Positions 26,903 to 35,291 of a stretch of 64,000 nucleotides of DNA are shown here, one piece after another. Made by a program: the position numbers and the translations under genes. The notes under the pieces were generated by a model. That model made no database searches, was not told the origin of the DNA, and worked only from the letters and a program-made list of their open reading frames with translations. The DNA is from Gp1-AA122 sp036378535 (GTDB lineage: Bacteria; Acidobacteriota; Terriglobia; Terriglobales; Acidobacteriaceae): the NCBI GenBank assembly GCA_036378535.1, contig DASUWH010000084.1:1-64000 (forward strand). The letters run 5' to 3'. Numbering within the stretch: position 1 is the stretch's first letter; the number at the start of each line of letters is the position of its first letter.

Positions 26903-26965
26903 TGTCATTCCGAGCCGTCCGTAGCCGCAGGCGAGGATGAGCGAGGAATCTGCATTTCCGGCCGC
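26903..26965. repeat. GTCATTCCGAG...GAATCTGCATTTC dispersed repeat
   Basis: A variant of the GTCATCCCGA repeats that reads TTGTCATTCCGAGCCG ... GAGCGAGGAATCTGCATTTC. Related in its head to family D but with a different tail. Non-coding. Confidence 0.5.
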
Positions 26966-27033
26966 GAACTGCACATCCCGTGGGGATGACAAAACTCGGG
27001 TTAATCGAGGGTGTCAACAGAGCCACCCACCAT

Positions 27034-28485
27034 CTAGTCCAGGTGAAACATGATCGTGATTTCGGTAGTACTGGCCGTCGGCCGGTGATTCAATTCTGAA
27101 GGCTGGTAGCGCCACTGCCGTACCGCTGCCATCGCTGCCCGCGCCAGTACTGGACTTCCTTTTACTACACCCACAGAATGGACATTTCCCACGGCATCTA
27201 TGGCCGCGCGTAGCACTACCGCACCCTCGATGCGTTGATGCCTCGCTTCCGCGGGATATACAGGTTCAACTCGGTACTGCAGGCGGGCCGGCGTCACTCC
27301 TTCAAACGTCGGTAGGGCCGGAGCCGGTACCCGCGCCGGAACCGACAGAACGCTGCCCAGTTCCGCCGTATCGCCTTTGCCGACCGGCGTCAGCGCCTCC
27401 GGAGCAGCCACATCATCCTCGGATGGCGATGCTGCAGCCGACGGATTCGCGCTCACAATCCTCGACCCTTCTCCGCTGGAAATCTTTTCAACTGCCGATG
27501 CATTCACGATCGGAGACTTACGTCCGCTAGCATGATTGTTGCGATTAACCCGCGCCGAAAATGGGGTGGCCGCCCCACCCCGGCTGGCAGGCGGTTTGGC
27601 GGCGACTACTCGCTCCGGCTCGGCTTTTTGCGCCTTGCTCATATCCGTAGTGGAGTCGTGCCGCCACATCCAGATGAAAATCGCCGTAGCAAAAAGCCCC
27701 AGTAACAGCGCAGCCGCCACCCCGAACGCAATCGCCAATCGTAGTCGCGGGGGCACGCGCTCGGACCACCTTCGAGTGTCTTCTATCCGTTCCAGGAGGT
27801 CAGCTTCACGCAGGTCATCCGCTTCCAGAACTGGTGGACCCTCAGCGACCGTCGGTGCGACGGCCGCGATCGCACTTGCCAGGCTCGGCCCGACAGCGGC
27901 GTTCTTGGGCGCGACTGCCGACTTGGCAAAGCATGCCAGCGTCAGCAAAAGCTCGATATGCTGCTTGGTGAAGGCCGCCTGCTGCTCCGATAGTGCTTCC
28001 AGAACGCCGACCGTCGCTCCATCGTTTTCGATTGGCGCAGCCACAATCGAACGCACTCCCAGTCGGCGGCATGCCACCCCATCTACCCGCGAATCGGTGT
28101 CCGTGTCTTCGCAGATCATGAGCACCCCGTTCCGCAGGCACTCGGCGGTAAACCCTGAGCCCTCATCTAAAATTGTTCCCGACGGCGGAGCCATGTCTCC
28201 GGTTGCGGCGGTACACACAACCCGGCCGTCACCCTCACGGCGGAGCGCCAGAGCGACACCATTGGCGCCGGTCGCGACCGAGGCTTGCGCCACCAGCCGG
28301 TTCATCAATTCGTCGCGCCGCAGCGCACCCGACTTGATCTTTTCGCTGAGGATAGCCAGCGCGAGAGATGCCTTGGAACTAGAATCGTTTTGCTCGTTGG
28401 AGGTGGGTGCTTGCCAAGGCGGCCCAGGAGTGCGCTCCTGAGCATCTCGGGAGGGGAGGTGGGGACCCGAGCCAAAATCTGCCAT
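27034..28485 (-). CDS. GAF-sensor / TonB fusion protein
   Basis: 483 residues. A cytoplasmic GAF domain (about 60-190), one membrane helix (about 249-272, LAIAFGVAAALLLGLFATAIFIW), a Ser/Ala/Pro-rich periplasmic linker, and a C-terminal TonB domain (about 400-483: RLQYRVEPVYPAEARHQRIEGAVVLRA ... VRQWRYQPSELN). TonB normally has only a short cytoplasmic tail; here energy transduction to outer-membrane receptors is joined to a ligand- or redox-sensing module. Three cysteines in the GAF part (C116, C125, C139) recur with identical spacing in the 60335 protein. No ExbB/ExbD gene is adjacent. Divergent from the hibernation-factor/sigma gene. Domain calls are firm; the sensing role is inference. 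Confidence 0.87.
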   Translation of the reverse strand: MADFGSGPHLPSRDAQERTPGPPWQAPTSNEQNDSSSKASLALAILSEKIKSGALRRDELMNRLVAQASVATGANGVALALRREGDGRVVCTAATGDMAPPSGTILDEGSGFTAECLRNGVLMICEDTDTDSRVDGVACRRLGVRSIVAAPIENDGATVGVLEALSEQQAAFTKQHIELLLTLACFAKSAVAPKNAAVGPSLASAIAAVAPTVAEGPPVLEADDLREADLLERIEDTRRWSERVPPRLRLAIAFGVAAALLLGLFATAIFIWMWRHDSTTDMSKAQKAEPERVVAAKPPASRGGAATPFSARVNRNNHASGRKSPIVNASAVEKISSGEGSRIVSANPSAAASPSEDDVAAPEALTPVGKGDTAELGSVLSVPARVPAPALPTFEGVTPARLQYRVEPVYPAEARHQRIEGAVVLRAAIDAVGNVHSVGVVKGSPVLARAAMAAVRQWRYQPSELNHRPTASTTEITIMFHLD

Positions 28486-28718
28486 GTTGAGTCGCTCCGT
28501 AACCGAAAATCGCAGAGGGTTTCGGCGAGGCGGCGTTTAGCAAAATTATGGCCAAACCCTCCACTTGTCAATAACAGAAAGTACATGACGCTCCCAAAAT
28601 GGTAAGCTGCCCACCACCCAACCACTCGCGAATTGCGTTCCCGCCGTTGCCGTCGGGTGTATCATCTCATTTGAGGGACAAGCTTCACGGGATCTTCTCC
28701 CCGTCTTCCGAGGCTCGA

Positions 28719-29765
28719 ATGAATGTCCATTTCAGTTATAAGGTCAATAAAACTCCCGATATCGAAAAAGACATCAACCACCAAGTCGAAAAATTGAGAA
28801 AGCGCCTGCAGGTGTTCCGCCCCGAATTGATCCACCTGAAGGGAATCGTCGAGCAGAATTCCCCCCGCGAGGGATTTCTGGTGTCCCTGAACTTGCGCCT
28901 GCCTTCCGGGCAGATGGCCGTGCAGGAAACCGCGCCCGTGGCCAGTACGGCTCTGAAAACCGCGTTCGACGAGCTCCTCAAGCAGCTCACCAAGCACAAA
29001 GACATGCTGCGCAGCTCCCACAAGTGGGCGCGCCGGCGCTCGGGCTCAACCCGTTCGGAGCCTCAGGGAGTGCCCTTTGAGCAGACCATCGCGGCGGTTC
29101 AACCGCTTACCGTGACGCTCGAAGACATTCGCTTGTATGTCAATGCGAATCTCTCCCGGCTGGAAAGATTCGTCGATCGCGAAATCCAGTACCGGGAAGT
29201 CACCGATCTGTTGCCCCTCGACAGCATCACGAAGGAAGAGGTAATTGACGAGGCTGTGGCTCGCGCCCTCAGTGATGGTACCGACAAACCGGAGCGTCTC
29301 GCCCTCGAGCCCTGGCTCTATCAGCTTTCCATGCGGGTGCTGGATCAACTTGCTTCTTCCAATGGCGAAAGTGCCGCTTCCGTGCGCCTGCAGGACTCTA
29401 CTCGCAAGTCCAATGTTCGCGCATCGGACGAGCCTCACCTTCAGTATCACCAGCCCGATGAAACTCTGACCCGTGAAAACACCATTGCCGATGATCGCGT
29501 GGCTACCCCTGAGGACATCGCTGCCTCCGACGAGATGGTGGCCCTGGTTTATCTGGCTTTGCGCAGCGCTACGGATACCGACCGCGAAGCTTTCATTCTT
29601 AATGCCATGGAGGGTTTCACCATTGAGGAAATCGCAGCCATCAGCGAGCGTAAGCCCGACGAGGTTCGAGCCTCCATCCTGGCCGCGCGCGAGCAACTGC
29701 GAAAATCTCCCCCGCTAACCAACCGCCTGCGGGATAAATTGCTACAAAAGACGGGCACACTCTAA
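28719..29765 (+). CDS. HPF/RaiA ribosome-hibernation domain fused to sigma-70-like regions
   Basis: 348 residues. Residues 1-105 are a ribosome-associated HPF/RaiA (YfiA) domain (MNVHFSYKVNKTPDIEKDI ... GFLVSLNLRLPSG ... ALKTAFDELLKQLTKHKDMLR). Residues about 135-215 resemble sigma-70 region 2 (LEDIRLYVNANLSRLERFVDR ... VIDEAVARAL ... EPWLYQLSMRVLDQL), and 270-330 resemble region 4 (LVYLALRSATDTDREAFIL / FTIEEIAAISERKPDEVRAS helix-turn-helix). The start is ATG 28719 with GAGG six bases upstream; the frame extends to 28599 without support. It is followed after 26 bases by an eRF1-like gene, so the two form an operon. It could link ribosome state to transcription, or use the helix-turn-helix for another purpose. 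The HPF call is firm, region 4 good, region 2 tentative. Confidence 0.85.
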   Translation: MNVHFSYKVNKTPDIEKDINHQVEKLRKRLQVFRPELIHLKGIVEQNSPREGFLVSLNLRLPSGQMAVQETAPVASTALKTAFDELLKQLTKHKDMLRSSHKWARRRSGSTRSEPQGVPFEQTIAAVQPLTVTLEDIRLYVNANLSRLERFVDREIQYREVTDLLPLDSITKEEVIDEAVARALSDGTDKPERLALEPWLYQLSMRVLDQLASSNGESAASVRLQDSTRKSNVRASDEPHLQYHQPDETLTRENTIADDRVATPEDIAASDEMVALVYLALRSATDTDREAFILNAMEGFTIEEIAAISERKPDEVRASILAAREQLRKSPPLTNRLRDKLLQKTGTL

Positions 29766-29791
29766 GCTTCGGCACTCAGGAGAACGTGAAT

Positions 29792-30964
29792 ATGATCACG
29801 CGCGAACAAGTCCGTGAGCTGGCGCAATTTCAAGCGGCCGGAGAGGCCTGCGCTCTCACTTTTTACTTCCAGCCGCAAACGCCGCAGAACAAGTCGCATC
29901 GCGAAGAAGCTATTCTGGCCAAGGATCTCGTCCGCAATGCCCTGCGCGAGGCCGAAAAGAATGGAAAAAACGGCACCATGCGGGCGGACCTGAACCGCAT
30001 TCTCGACCTTGCCGGTCGCCTGCACGGCAACCAGGCCAAGGCTAAAGCCATCTTCGCGTGCGCGGCCAGGAATCTCTGGCTCGAATTCGATCTTCCTCCC
30101 ATGTTGCCCGCTACCCAGCTTTTCCTGAACCAACGTTTTCATCTGAAACCGTTAGCGGCATTACTAGGCGCGCAGCCCAGGTTGTGGGTTGTGCTCGCCG
30201 ATCGCAAACGCGCCCGCTTTTTCGACTTGCGTCTCGACGAGCTCTCCGAACGCGAAGCCGCCTTTCACGACCTCCCGCGCCGCGGCCGCTCCGATGGTTT
30301 TGGCGGCTATGATGCCGGCCACGCCGAGCGCCGTTTCGAAGACGACGCTATGCACCATTTCAAGAATGTCGCCGAACGCCTCAAGGACGGATTCGAGAAA
30401 GGCCAGTTTGAGCGGCTCATCATCGGGTGCCACGAAAGCGTATGGCCGGAGCTCGAACCCCATCTGCATCCCTATACCAAGCAACGACTCTTGGGGCATT
30501 TTTCCGCCGACCTCGCCAGCATCTCCAGCGAGCAGATTCGCGAACAGTGCCACCACCTTCTGCAGAATTGGCAGGAACAGCGCCGGCAAAAGCTGGTTCG
30601 CGAAGTTCTGGGCCAGGCACAACGAGACGGCAACGGCGTAACCGGTCTGCGCCGCGTCTTGCGCTCGCTCGAACTGGGAGAGGTGCAGATCCTTCTCCTC
30701 GGCGACAAGTTCCATGCCCGCGCTATCGAATGCCCAAACTGCGGCCACCTGGACGCTCACATCGTGCGCTCCTGCCCGGTCTGCGCCCACGAAACGCGTG
30801 AACTCGAGGACGTTTGTGATGCCATCATCCCGCAGGCCATTCGCCGCGACATAGAGTTGTTTTACGTCAAGGAGGATCCGGATCTGGACCGCGTCGGAAA
30901 CATCGCAGCCTTGCTCCGTTTCCGTGCCGACCAGAATAAACCCGCTATTCTGGCGGCCTCCTGA
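29792..30964 (+). CDS. Bacterial eRF1-family (baeRF) protein
   Basis: 390 residues. Homologue of the eukaryotic/archaeal class-1 release factor core. An N-terminal domain (1-125) is followed by an RNase-H-like domain (about 130-240: RLWVVLADRKRARFFDLRL) that contains the loop SDGFGGYDAGHAERRFEDDAMHHFKNVAERL, aligning with the eRF1 GGQ loop and following helix but reading GGY (residues 171-173). Next is an L7Ae-like domain (about 250-390) with an inserted zinc ribbon CPNCG...CPVC (Cys 314, 317, 328, 331). The start is ATG 29792 with AGGAG nine bases upstream. Co-operonic with the HPF-sigma fusion, hence a likely ribosome-associated role (rescue, recycling or hibernation). It lacks the eRF1 stop-codon-recognition domain. 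Family assignment good, activity unknown. Confidence 0.82.
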   Translation: MITREQVRELAQFQAAGEACALTFYFQPQTPQNKSHREEAILAKDLVRNALREAEKNGKNGTMRADLNRILDLAGRLHGNQAKAKAIFACAARNLWLEFDLPPMLPATQLFLNQRFHLKPLAALLGAQPRLWVVLADRKRARFFDLRLDELSEREAAFHDLPRRGRSDGFGGYDAGHAERRFEDDAMHHFKNVAERLKDGFEKGQFERLIIGCHESVWPELEPHLHPYTKQRLLGHFSADLASISSEQIREQCHHLLQNWQEQRRQKLVREVLGQAQRDGNGVTGLRRVLRSLELGEVQILLLGDKFHARAIECPNCGHLDAHIVRSCPVCAHETRELEDVCDAIIPQAIRRDIELFYVKEDPDLDRVGNIAALLRFRADQNKPAILAAS

Positions 30965-30981
30965 TAAGAACAGCTGTCCCG

Positions 30982-31006
30982 GGGCCCGCTCGCCAGCGGG
31001 CCCTTT
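30982..31006 (+). terminator. Intrinsic terminator after the baeRF gene
   Basis: A perfect 9-bp GC stem GGGCCCGCT-CGCC-AGCGGGCCC (30982-31003) followed by TTTC, 18 bases after the stop codon. It fits the end of the two-gene operon. Confidence 0.7.
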
Positions 31007-31205
31007 CAGTCACCCAGAACCTTGGTCGTGAAGATTCTGTTCTTTAACACAAAGGACACGCCAGGAAGATCGTGCCACGAGTGATTCCACATTCCCACCT
31101 GCACGCCCAAGCTGATATTCTGGCTGCCGTTTCTTAAACGCGCCCGCCGGATTCGCATAGATATCCCTGTTGATCCGCCGCCGCAGTTCTCCTCACGGAG
31201 GTGAT

Positions 31206-32444
31206 ATGCCTTTCTCTCGCCGGGAATTCCTGACCACAGCTGCCGCCGGTTCGTTGGCGCTTGGACTAAGAACGCAAGCACAGACGAGTTCATCACCGGC
31301 GAATCAGCCCACCGGGTCGGGTCAAGGCAAAAAGCCCATCATCATCTGCGCCAATAATGGCTTCAACTACCTCGATGATGCCTACAACATGCTTCACGGC
31401 GGCGCCGACACTCTCGATGCCGCTCTGCGCGTAGTGCGCGGTCCGGAAGATGATCCCAATGACGACAGCGTCGGCCTCGGCGGTCTTCCCAATGAAGAAG
31501 GAGTCGTAGAACTGGATTCCTGCTGCATGCACGGTCCCACACGTCGCGCCGGATCCGTCGGCGGAGTGCGCAATATCAAGAACGTATCCTTGGTGGCTAA
31601 GGCTGTCATGGAGCACACCGGCCACGTGATGCTCGTTGGCGAAGGCGCGGAACGCTTCGCCGTGGCGGCCGGATTCCCCCGCGAGAACCTGCTCACCGAG
31701 CACTCGCGCAAAATCTGGTTCCTCTGGAAGGAGTTCCATTCCAGCGGTGACTGGTGGGGGCCCGGTCTCACCAGTCCTTACTGGCAGGCGCCCGAAAGCA
31801 AGCCTCAGTCCGAACTCTGGCCCGAGCGCTGGAAGAAACTCGAGCACATGGCCGCTGACGTTGGCATCGAGCCAGAACTGCGGGCCAGCGCGATCCACAA
31901 AGTGCTCTTTCCTCCAACCGGAACCATTCACTGCTCAGCTCTGAATGAAAAAGGAGAGATCTCCGGTTGCACCACCACCAGCGGCTTAGCCTTCAAGTTG
32001 CCGGGCCGTGTCGGCGACTCGCCCATCATTGGCGCGGGCTGCTACACCGATCAGGACGTGGGCTCTGCCGGCGCCACCGGCAGCGGGGAAGAGAACATCA
32101 AGGTTGCCGGCGCCCATACCATCGTCGAAAACATGCGCCACGGCATGTCTCCGCACGAAGCCGGCTTGGACGCCCTCAAGCGCATTGCTCGCAATTACAA
32201 CAACGATACGAACAAGCTGCGCTTCGTGGATATGACTTACTACATCCTGCGCAAAGATGGCGCCTATGCCGGCGTCTCGCTCTGGGAAGGATATTCGCCA
32301 GGCCATCCGCACAAGATCGCCATCCACGACGGCACCAAGCGCGCGGAAATCGCCACACCTTTATTTAAGGGCTATTCCCAGGAATTTCCGCCCTTCCCGA
32401 AAATTCCGGAGGAGCTGAAAAAGAATTCGGAGTATCTCAAGTAG
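31206..32444 (+). CDS. Tat-exported glycosylasparaginase
   Basis: 412 residues. An Ntn-hydrolase of the N4-(beta-N-acetylglucosaminyl)-L-asparaginase/isoaspartyl-peptidase family, which splits GlcNAc-Asn bonds (or isoaspartyl peptides) after self-cleaving before a threonine. The Tat signal SRREFLTTAAAGSLALGL directs folded export. The nucleophile is the Thr of PPTGTIHCSALNEKGEISG (about residue 240), where animal enzymes have HDTIG; the substrate-binding GRVGDSPIIGAGCYTD and GSGEENIK follow. The start is ATG 31206, with a very strong GGAGGTGAT site five to nine bases upstream; the longer frame from 31170 is unsupported. Stands alone after a terminator. Probably degrades glycopeptides in the periplasm. 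Confidence 0.9.
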   Translation: MPFSRREFLTTAAAGSLALGLRTQAQTSSSPANQPTGSGQGKKPIIICANNGFNYLDDAYNMLHGGADTLDAALRVVRGPEDDPNDDSVGLGGLPNEEGVVELDSCCMHGPTRRAGSVGGVRNIKNVSLVAKAVMEHTGHVMLVGEGAERFAVAAGFPRENLLTEHSRKIWFLWKEFHSSGDWWGPGLTSPYWQAPESKPQSELWPERWKKLEHMAADVGIEPELRASAIHKVLFPPTGTIHCSALNEKGEISGCTTTSGLAFKLPGRVGDSPIIGAGCYTDQDVGSAGATGSGEENIKVAGAHTIVENMRHGMSPHEAGLDALKRIARNYNNDTNKLRFVDMTYYILRKDGAYAGVSLWEGYSPGHPHKIAIHDGTKRAEIATPLFKGYSQEFPPFPKIPEELKKNSEYLK

Positions 32445-32446
32445 TC

Positions 32447-32819
32447 AGTAGTCAGGAGTCAGGAGTCAGCAAAACAGCCGCAGGACAGTTGCATTCAGCC
32501 GCGCTGATTCATCTCCTCGCGGCTCTAGCAGGCTGCGGAAAAAGAACCACGTAAGTAAAAAAATCGGGAAGGACACGAGTTTACTCGTGCCGGTAAGCCG
32601 TTGAGAATACGTCCGCGCTTCAGCGCCTGAGGGTCGCTTTTTGATGTTCGTGCGAGTTTTTCCGCAACCTGCTAGGGACCTGCTGACCGCGCATGCTTGA
32701 GGCTTCGCATCAGCGATTCAATGTCGTGACGTTTTGTCTCCACGAACAAAATTCCATCCATCTTCGAAGAGCTTTAGCGCGCTTCCACATTCTAGGCTGA
32801 CTCCTGACTCCTGACTACT
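32447..32819. repeat. Composite element bounded by a 24-bp perfect inverted repeat (family E)
   Basis: Ends 32447-32470 (starting AGTAGTCAGGAGTCAGG) and 32796-32819 (its exact complement) bracket about 325 bases without a gene. The left arm touches the stop of the glycosylasparaginase and the right arm abuts the stop of glpX, so the element fills the whole convergent gap. A family A element is nested inside at 32525-32675. Confidence 0.75.
32525..32675. repeat. MITE-like element (family A, copy 2)
   Basis: The termini CTAGCAGGCTGCGGAAAAA (32525-32543) and TTTTTCCGCAACCTGCTAG (32657-32675) form a 19-bp inverted repeat with one mismatch. The core shares CGAGTTTACTCG and the TAAGCCGTTGAGAATACG... 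segment with copy 1 at 7704-7918. Confidence 0.75.
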
Positions 32820-32822
32820 TTT

Positions 32823-33857
<1,035 letters not shown>

Positions 33858-33940
33858 TTCGGTCCCCTTTCGAGCCGGGTTGAGACTATAAACCGAAGCG
33901 GCCATAAAGGGAAAGTAGCTAGATCACCTGGAAGCAGCTC

Positions 33941-34020
33941 GTTTGAAAAGGGCACGACTTCAGTCCTGCCGCTAGGTCGTTGAAAATGGGGGAGCGCTTT
34001 AGCCCGCGCCTACGGCCTTT
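33941..34020. repeat. Diverged family A-like repeat
   Basis: TTTGAAAAGGGCACGACTTC...TAGGTCGTTGAAAATG...GCGCTTTAGCCCGCG echoes the core of the elements at 7704 and 32525 but lacks clear terminal inverted repeats. The remainder of the 33858-34297 gap has no supported gene. Confidence 0.5.
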
Positions 34021-34297
34021 CCCAGAGAACGGAATGCTCGAAGCGGATGTGACGTTCGAGGGCAGCGCAGTGCCCGAACGATTAAAGCTATCCAAACGCA
34101 CGAAGACGCAGCAGTAGAGGATCGGCCCTTTTTCCCACCCCGAACGTCAAGCGGCGTGACTTTCAAGGCAACGGCAACGGTACGGCGACTTTGGCAGGAA
34201 TACCCGCTGCCGAGATCATAGGATCGAAGGGCTTGCGTCGGCTGGCTAGGATGCCGAACTCGACCAGTTCGTCGAACTCGGCCGGGAGATCCTCACA

Positions 34298-34600
34298 TCA
34301 ACAAAGTGACACGTCGAACATGTGGGTTCGTGGCGCTGCTGCATATGTTGGTTTTATCAATTGAATGCGGAGGATTTCGGCAATACACGGCCCGGCGGTC
34401 TCAGGACTGACTTCACCGTTTGTGAGCGCACACTCCAAAAGGTGCATTGATTCCTCGCCGTTCTCAAGCAGCAATTTCTGCGCTAGTGAACGCACATGGG
34501 GATCGGAGCATTTCAGACCTTCGATGAGTTCCCATCCTGCTTCCGGGTCCGCCGCTTTACACCAGACAATACCGCAGGCGAGCATATAATCTGGATTCAT
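34298..34600 (-). CDS. Small conserved-looking protein, possibly HEAT-like
   Basis: 100 residues, soluble, helical: MNPDYMLACGIVWCKAADPEAGWELIEGLKCSDPHVRSLAQKLLLENGEE... The pattern DPHVRSLAQKLLLENG resembles a single HEAT-type repeat pair. GAGG lies eight bases before the ATG. It is the last gene of a minus-strand series (M48 protease, pseudo-receiver, 49-residue membrane protein, this gene) with short gaps, so co-transcription is likely. No function assigned. Confidence 0.6.
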   Translation of the reverse strand: MNPDYMLACGIVWCKAADPEAGWELIEGLKCSDPHVRSLAQKLLLENGEESMHLLECALTNGEVSPETAGPCIAEILRIQLIKPTYAAAPRTHMFDVSLC

Positions 34601-34654
34601 CGCAGTACCTCACTCTCACCGCTGTTCGCTGCTAGCGCATCCTTCTCCTAAACG

Positions 34655-34804
34655 CTAATATTCCAGGAACCAAATACCCATGAAGACTCCACCGAACACG
34701 ATCATTGAGACAACTGCCACGATTAAATAACGCATTATTTTTTGACCAGGTTTAGGCGTCGCACCCACAGTGGCATCGATTTGTTCATCCAGATTGCCGA
34801 ACAT
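34655..34804 (-). CDS. 49-residue single-helix membrane protein
   Basis: Short frame: MFGNLDEQIDATVGATPKPG then QKIMRYLIVAVVSMIVFGGV then FMGIWFLEY. A soluble N-terminal half of about 20 residues is followed by one membrane helix (residues 26-46) and a very short tail. GGAG lies nine bases upstream of the ATG. It sits in the minus-strand series between the pseudo-receiver (60-base gap) and the 100-residue protein (54-base gap). Coding is supported by the ribosome-binding site, an intact hydrophobic segment and context only. Confidence 0.6.
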   Translation of the reverse strand: MFGNLDEQIDATVGATPKPGQKIMRYLIVAVVSMIVFGGVFMGIWFLEY

Positions 34805-34864
34805 GGCTTCATCTCCGTTCTGCGCTCGTTCAAGCGTGCGTTGCAGGTTTACTGAATTCTTCGT

Positions 34865-35281
34865 TCAAGCCACCATCCGGGTTTTTCCGTTACAAAGGAG
34901 GCACTCGGCAACGGTCTTGACGATCTGCCGATACGCGTATTTGTAAACGATTTCACGAGCCCCCAAGGCCTCGAGGTGAGTGAAATCGGTAATCTCCGGA
35001 GCACTCGGCTGCATGACAATGCAGGGTATTTCCTTTCCTTTTTTGTGTAATGCATTCAACACGTCCTCGCATTCAGCATCTGGCAGGTACTCATTAACTA
35101 AGATTAAGTCGAAAGACTTCGAATCTAGAACATTCAGCGCGTCCTCGGCGGTCCAAACAGTGGTGGTGTCGAACCCAGCATCCTCGAGCATTCGCTCCAG
35201 TATGATGAGCACCTCTTCATGACAGTCGGCCACCAGGACCCGCTTTCGTACTGGTTCGGTATGTTCTTTTCCTGTATGCAT
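34865..35281 (-). CDS. Stand-alone receiver domain lacking the phospho-Asp
   Basis: 138 residues, a single CheY-like receiver without output domain. The acidic pocket (VLVADCHEE, D19) is partly kept, but the phosphoacceptor position reads FDLILVNEYLPD, with Asn63 in place of Asp, and the conserved Lys-Pro after beta-5 is not evident (VYKYAYRQ). It therefore probably cannot be phosphorylated by the normal mechanism and would be a pseudo-receiver acting by protein-protein interaction. Begins 10 bases after the M48 protease stop on the same strand, so the two are co-transcribed. No histidine kinase is adjacent. Confidence 0.85.
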   Translation of the reverse strand: MHTGKEHTEPVRKRVLVADCHEEVLIILERMLEDAGFDTTTVWTAEDALNVLDSKSFDLILVNEYLPDAECEDVLNALHKKGKEIPCIVMQPSAPEITDFTHLEALGAREIVYKYAYRQIVKTVAECLLCNGKTRMVA

Positions 35282-35291
35282 AAGGCGATCA

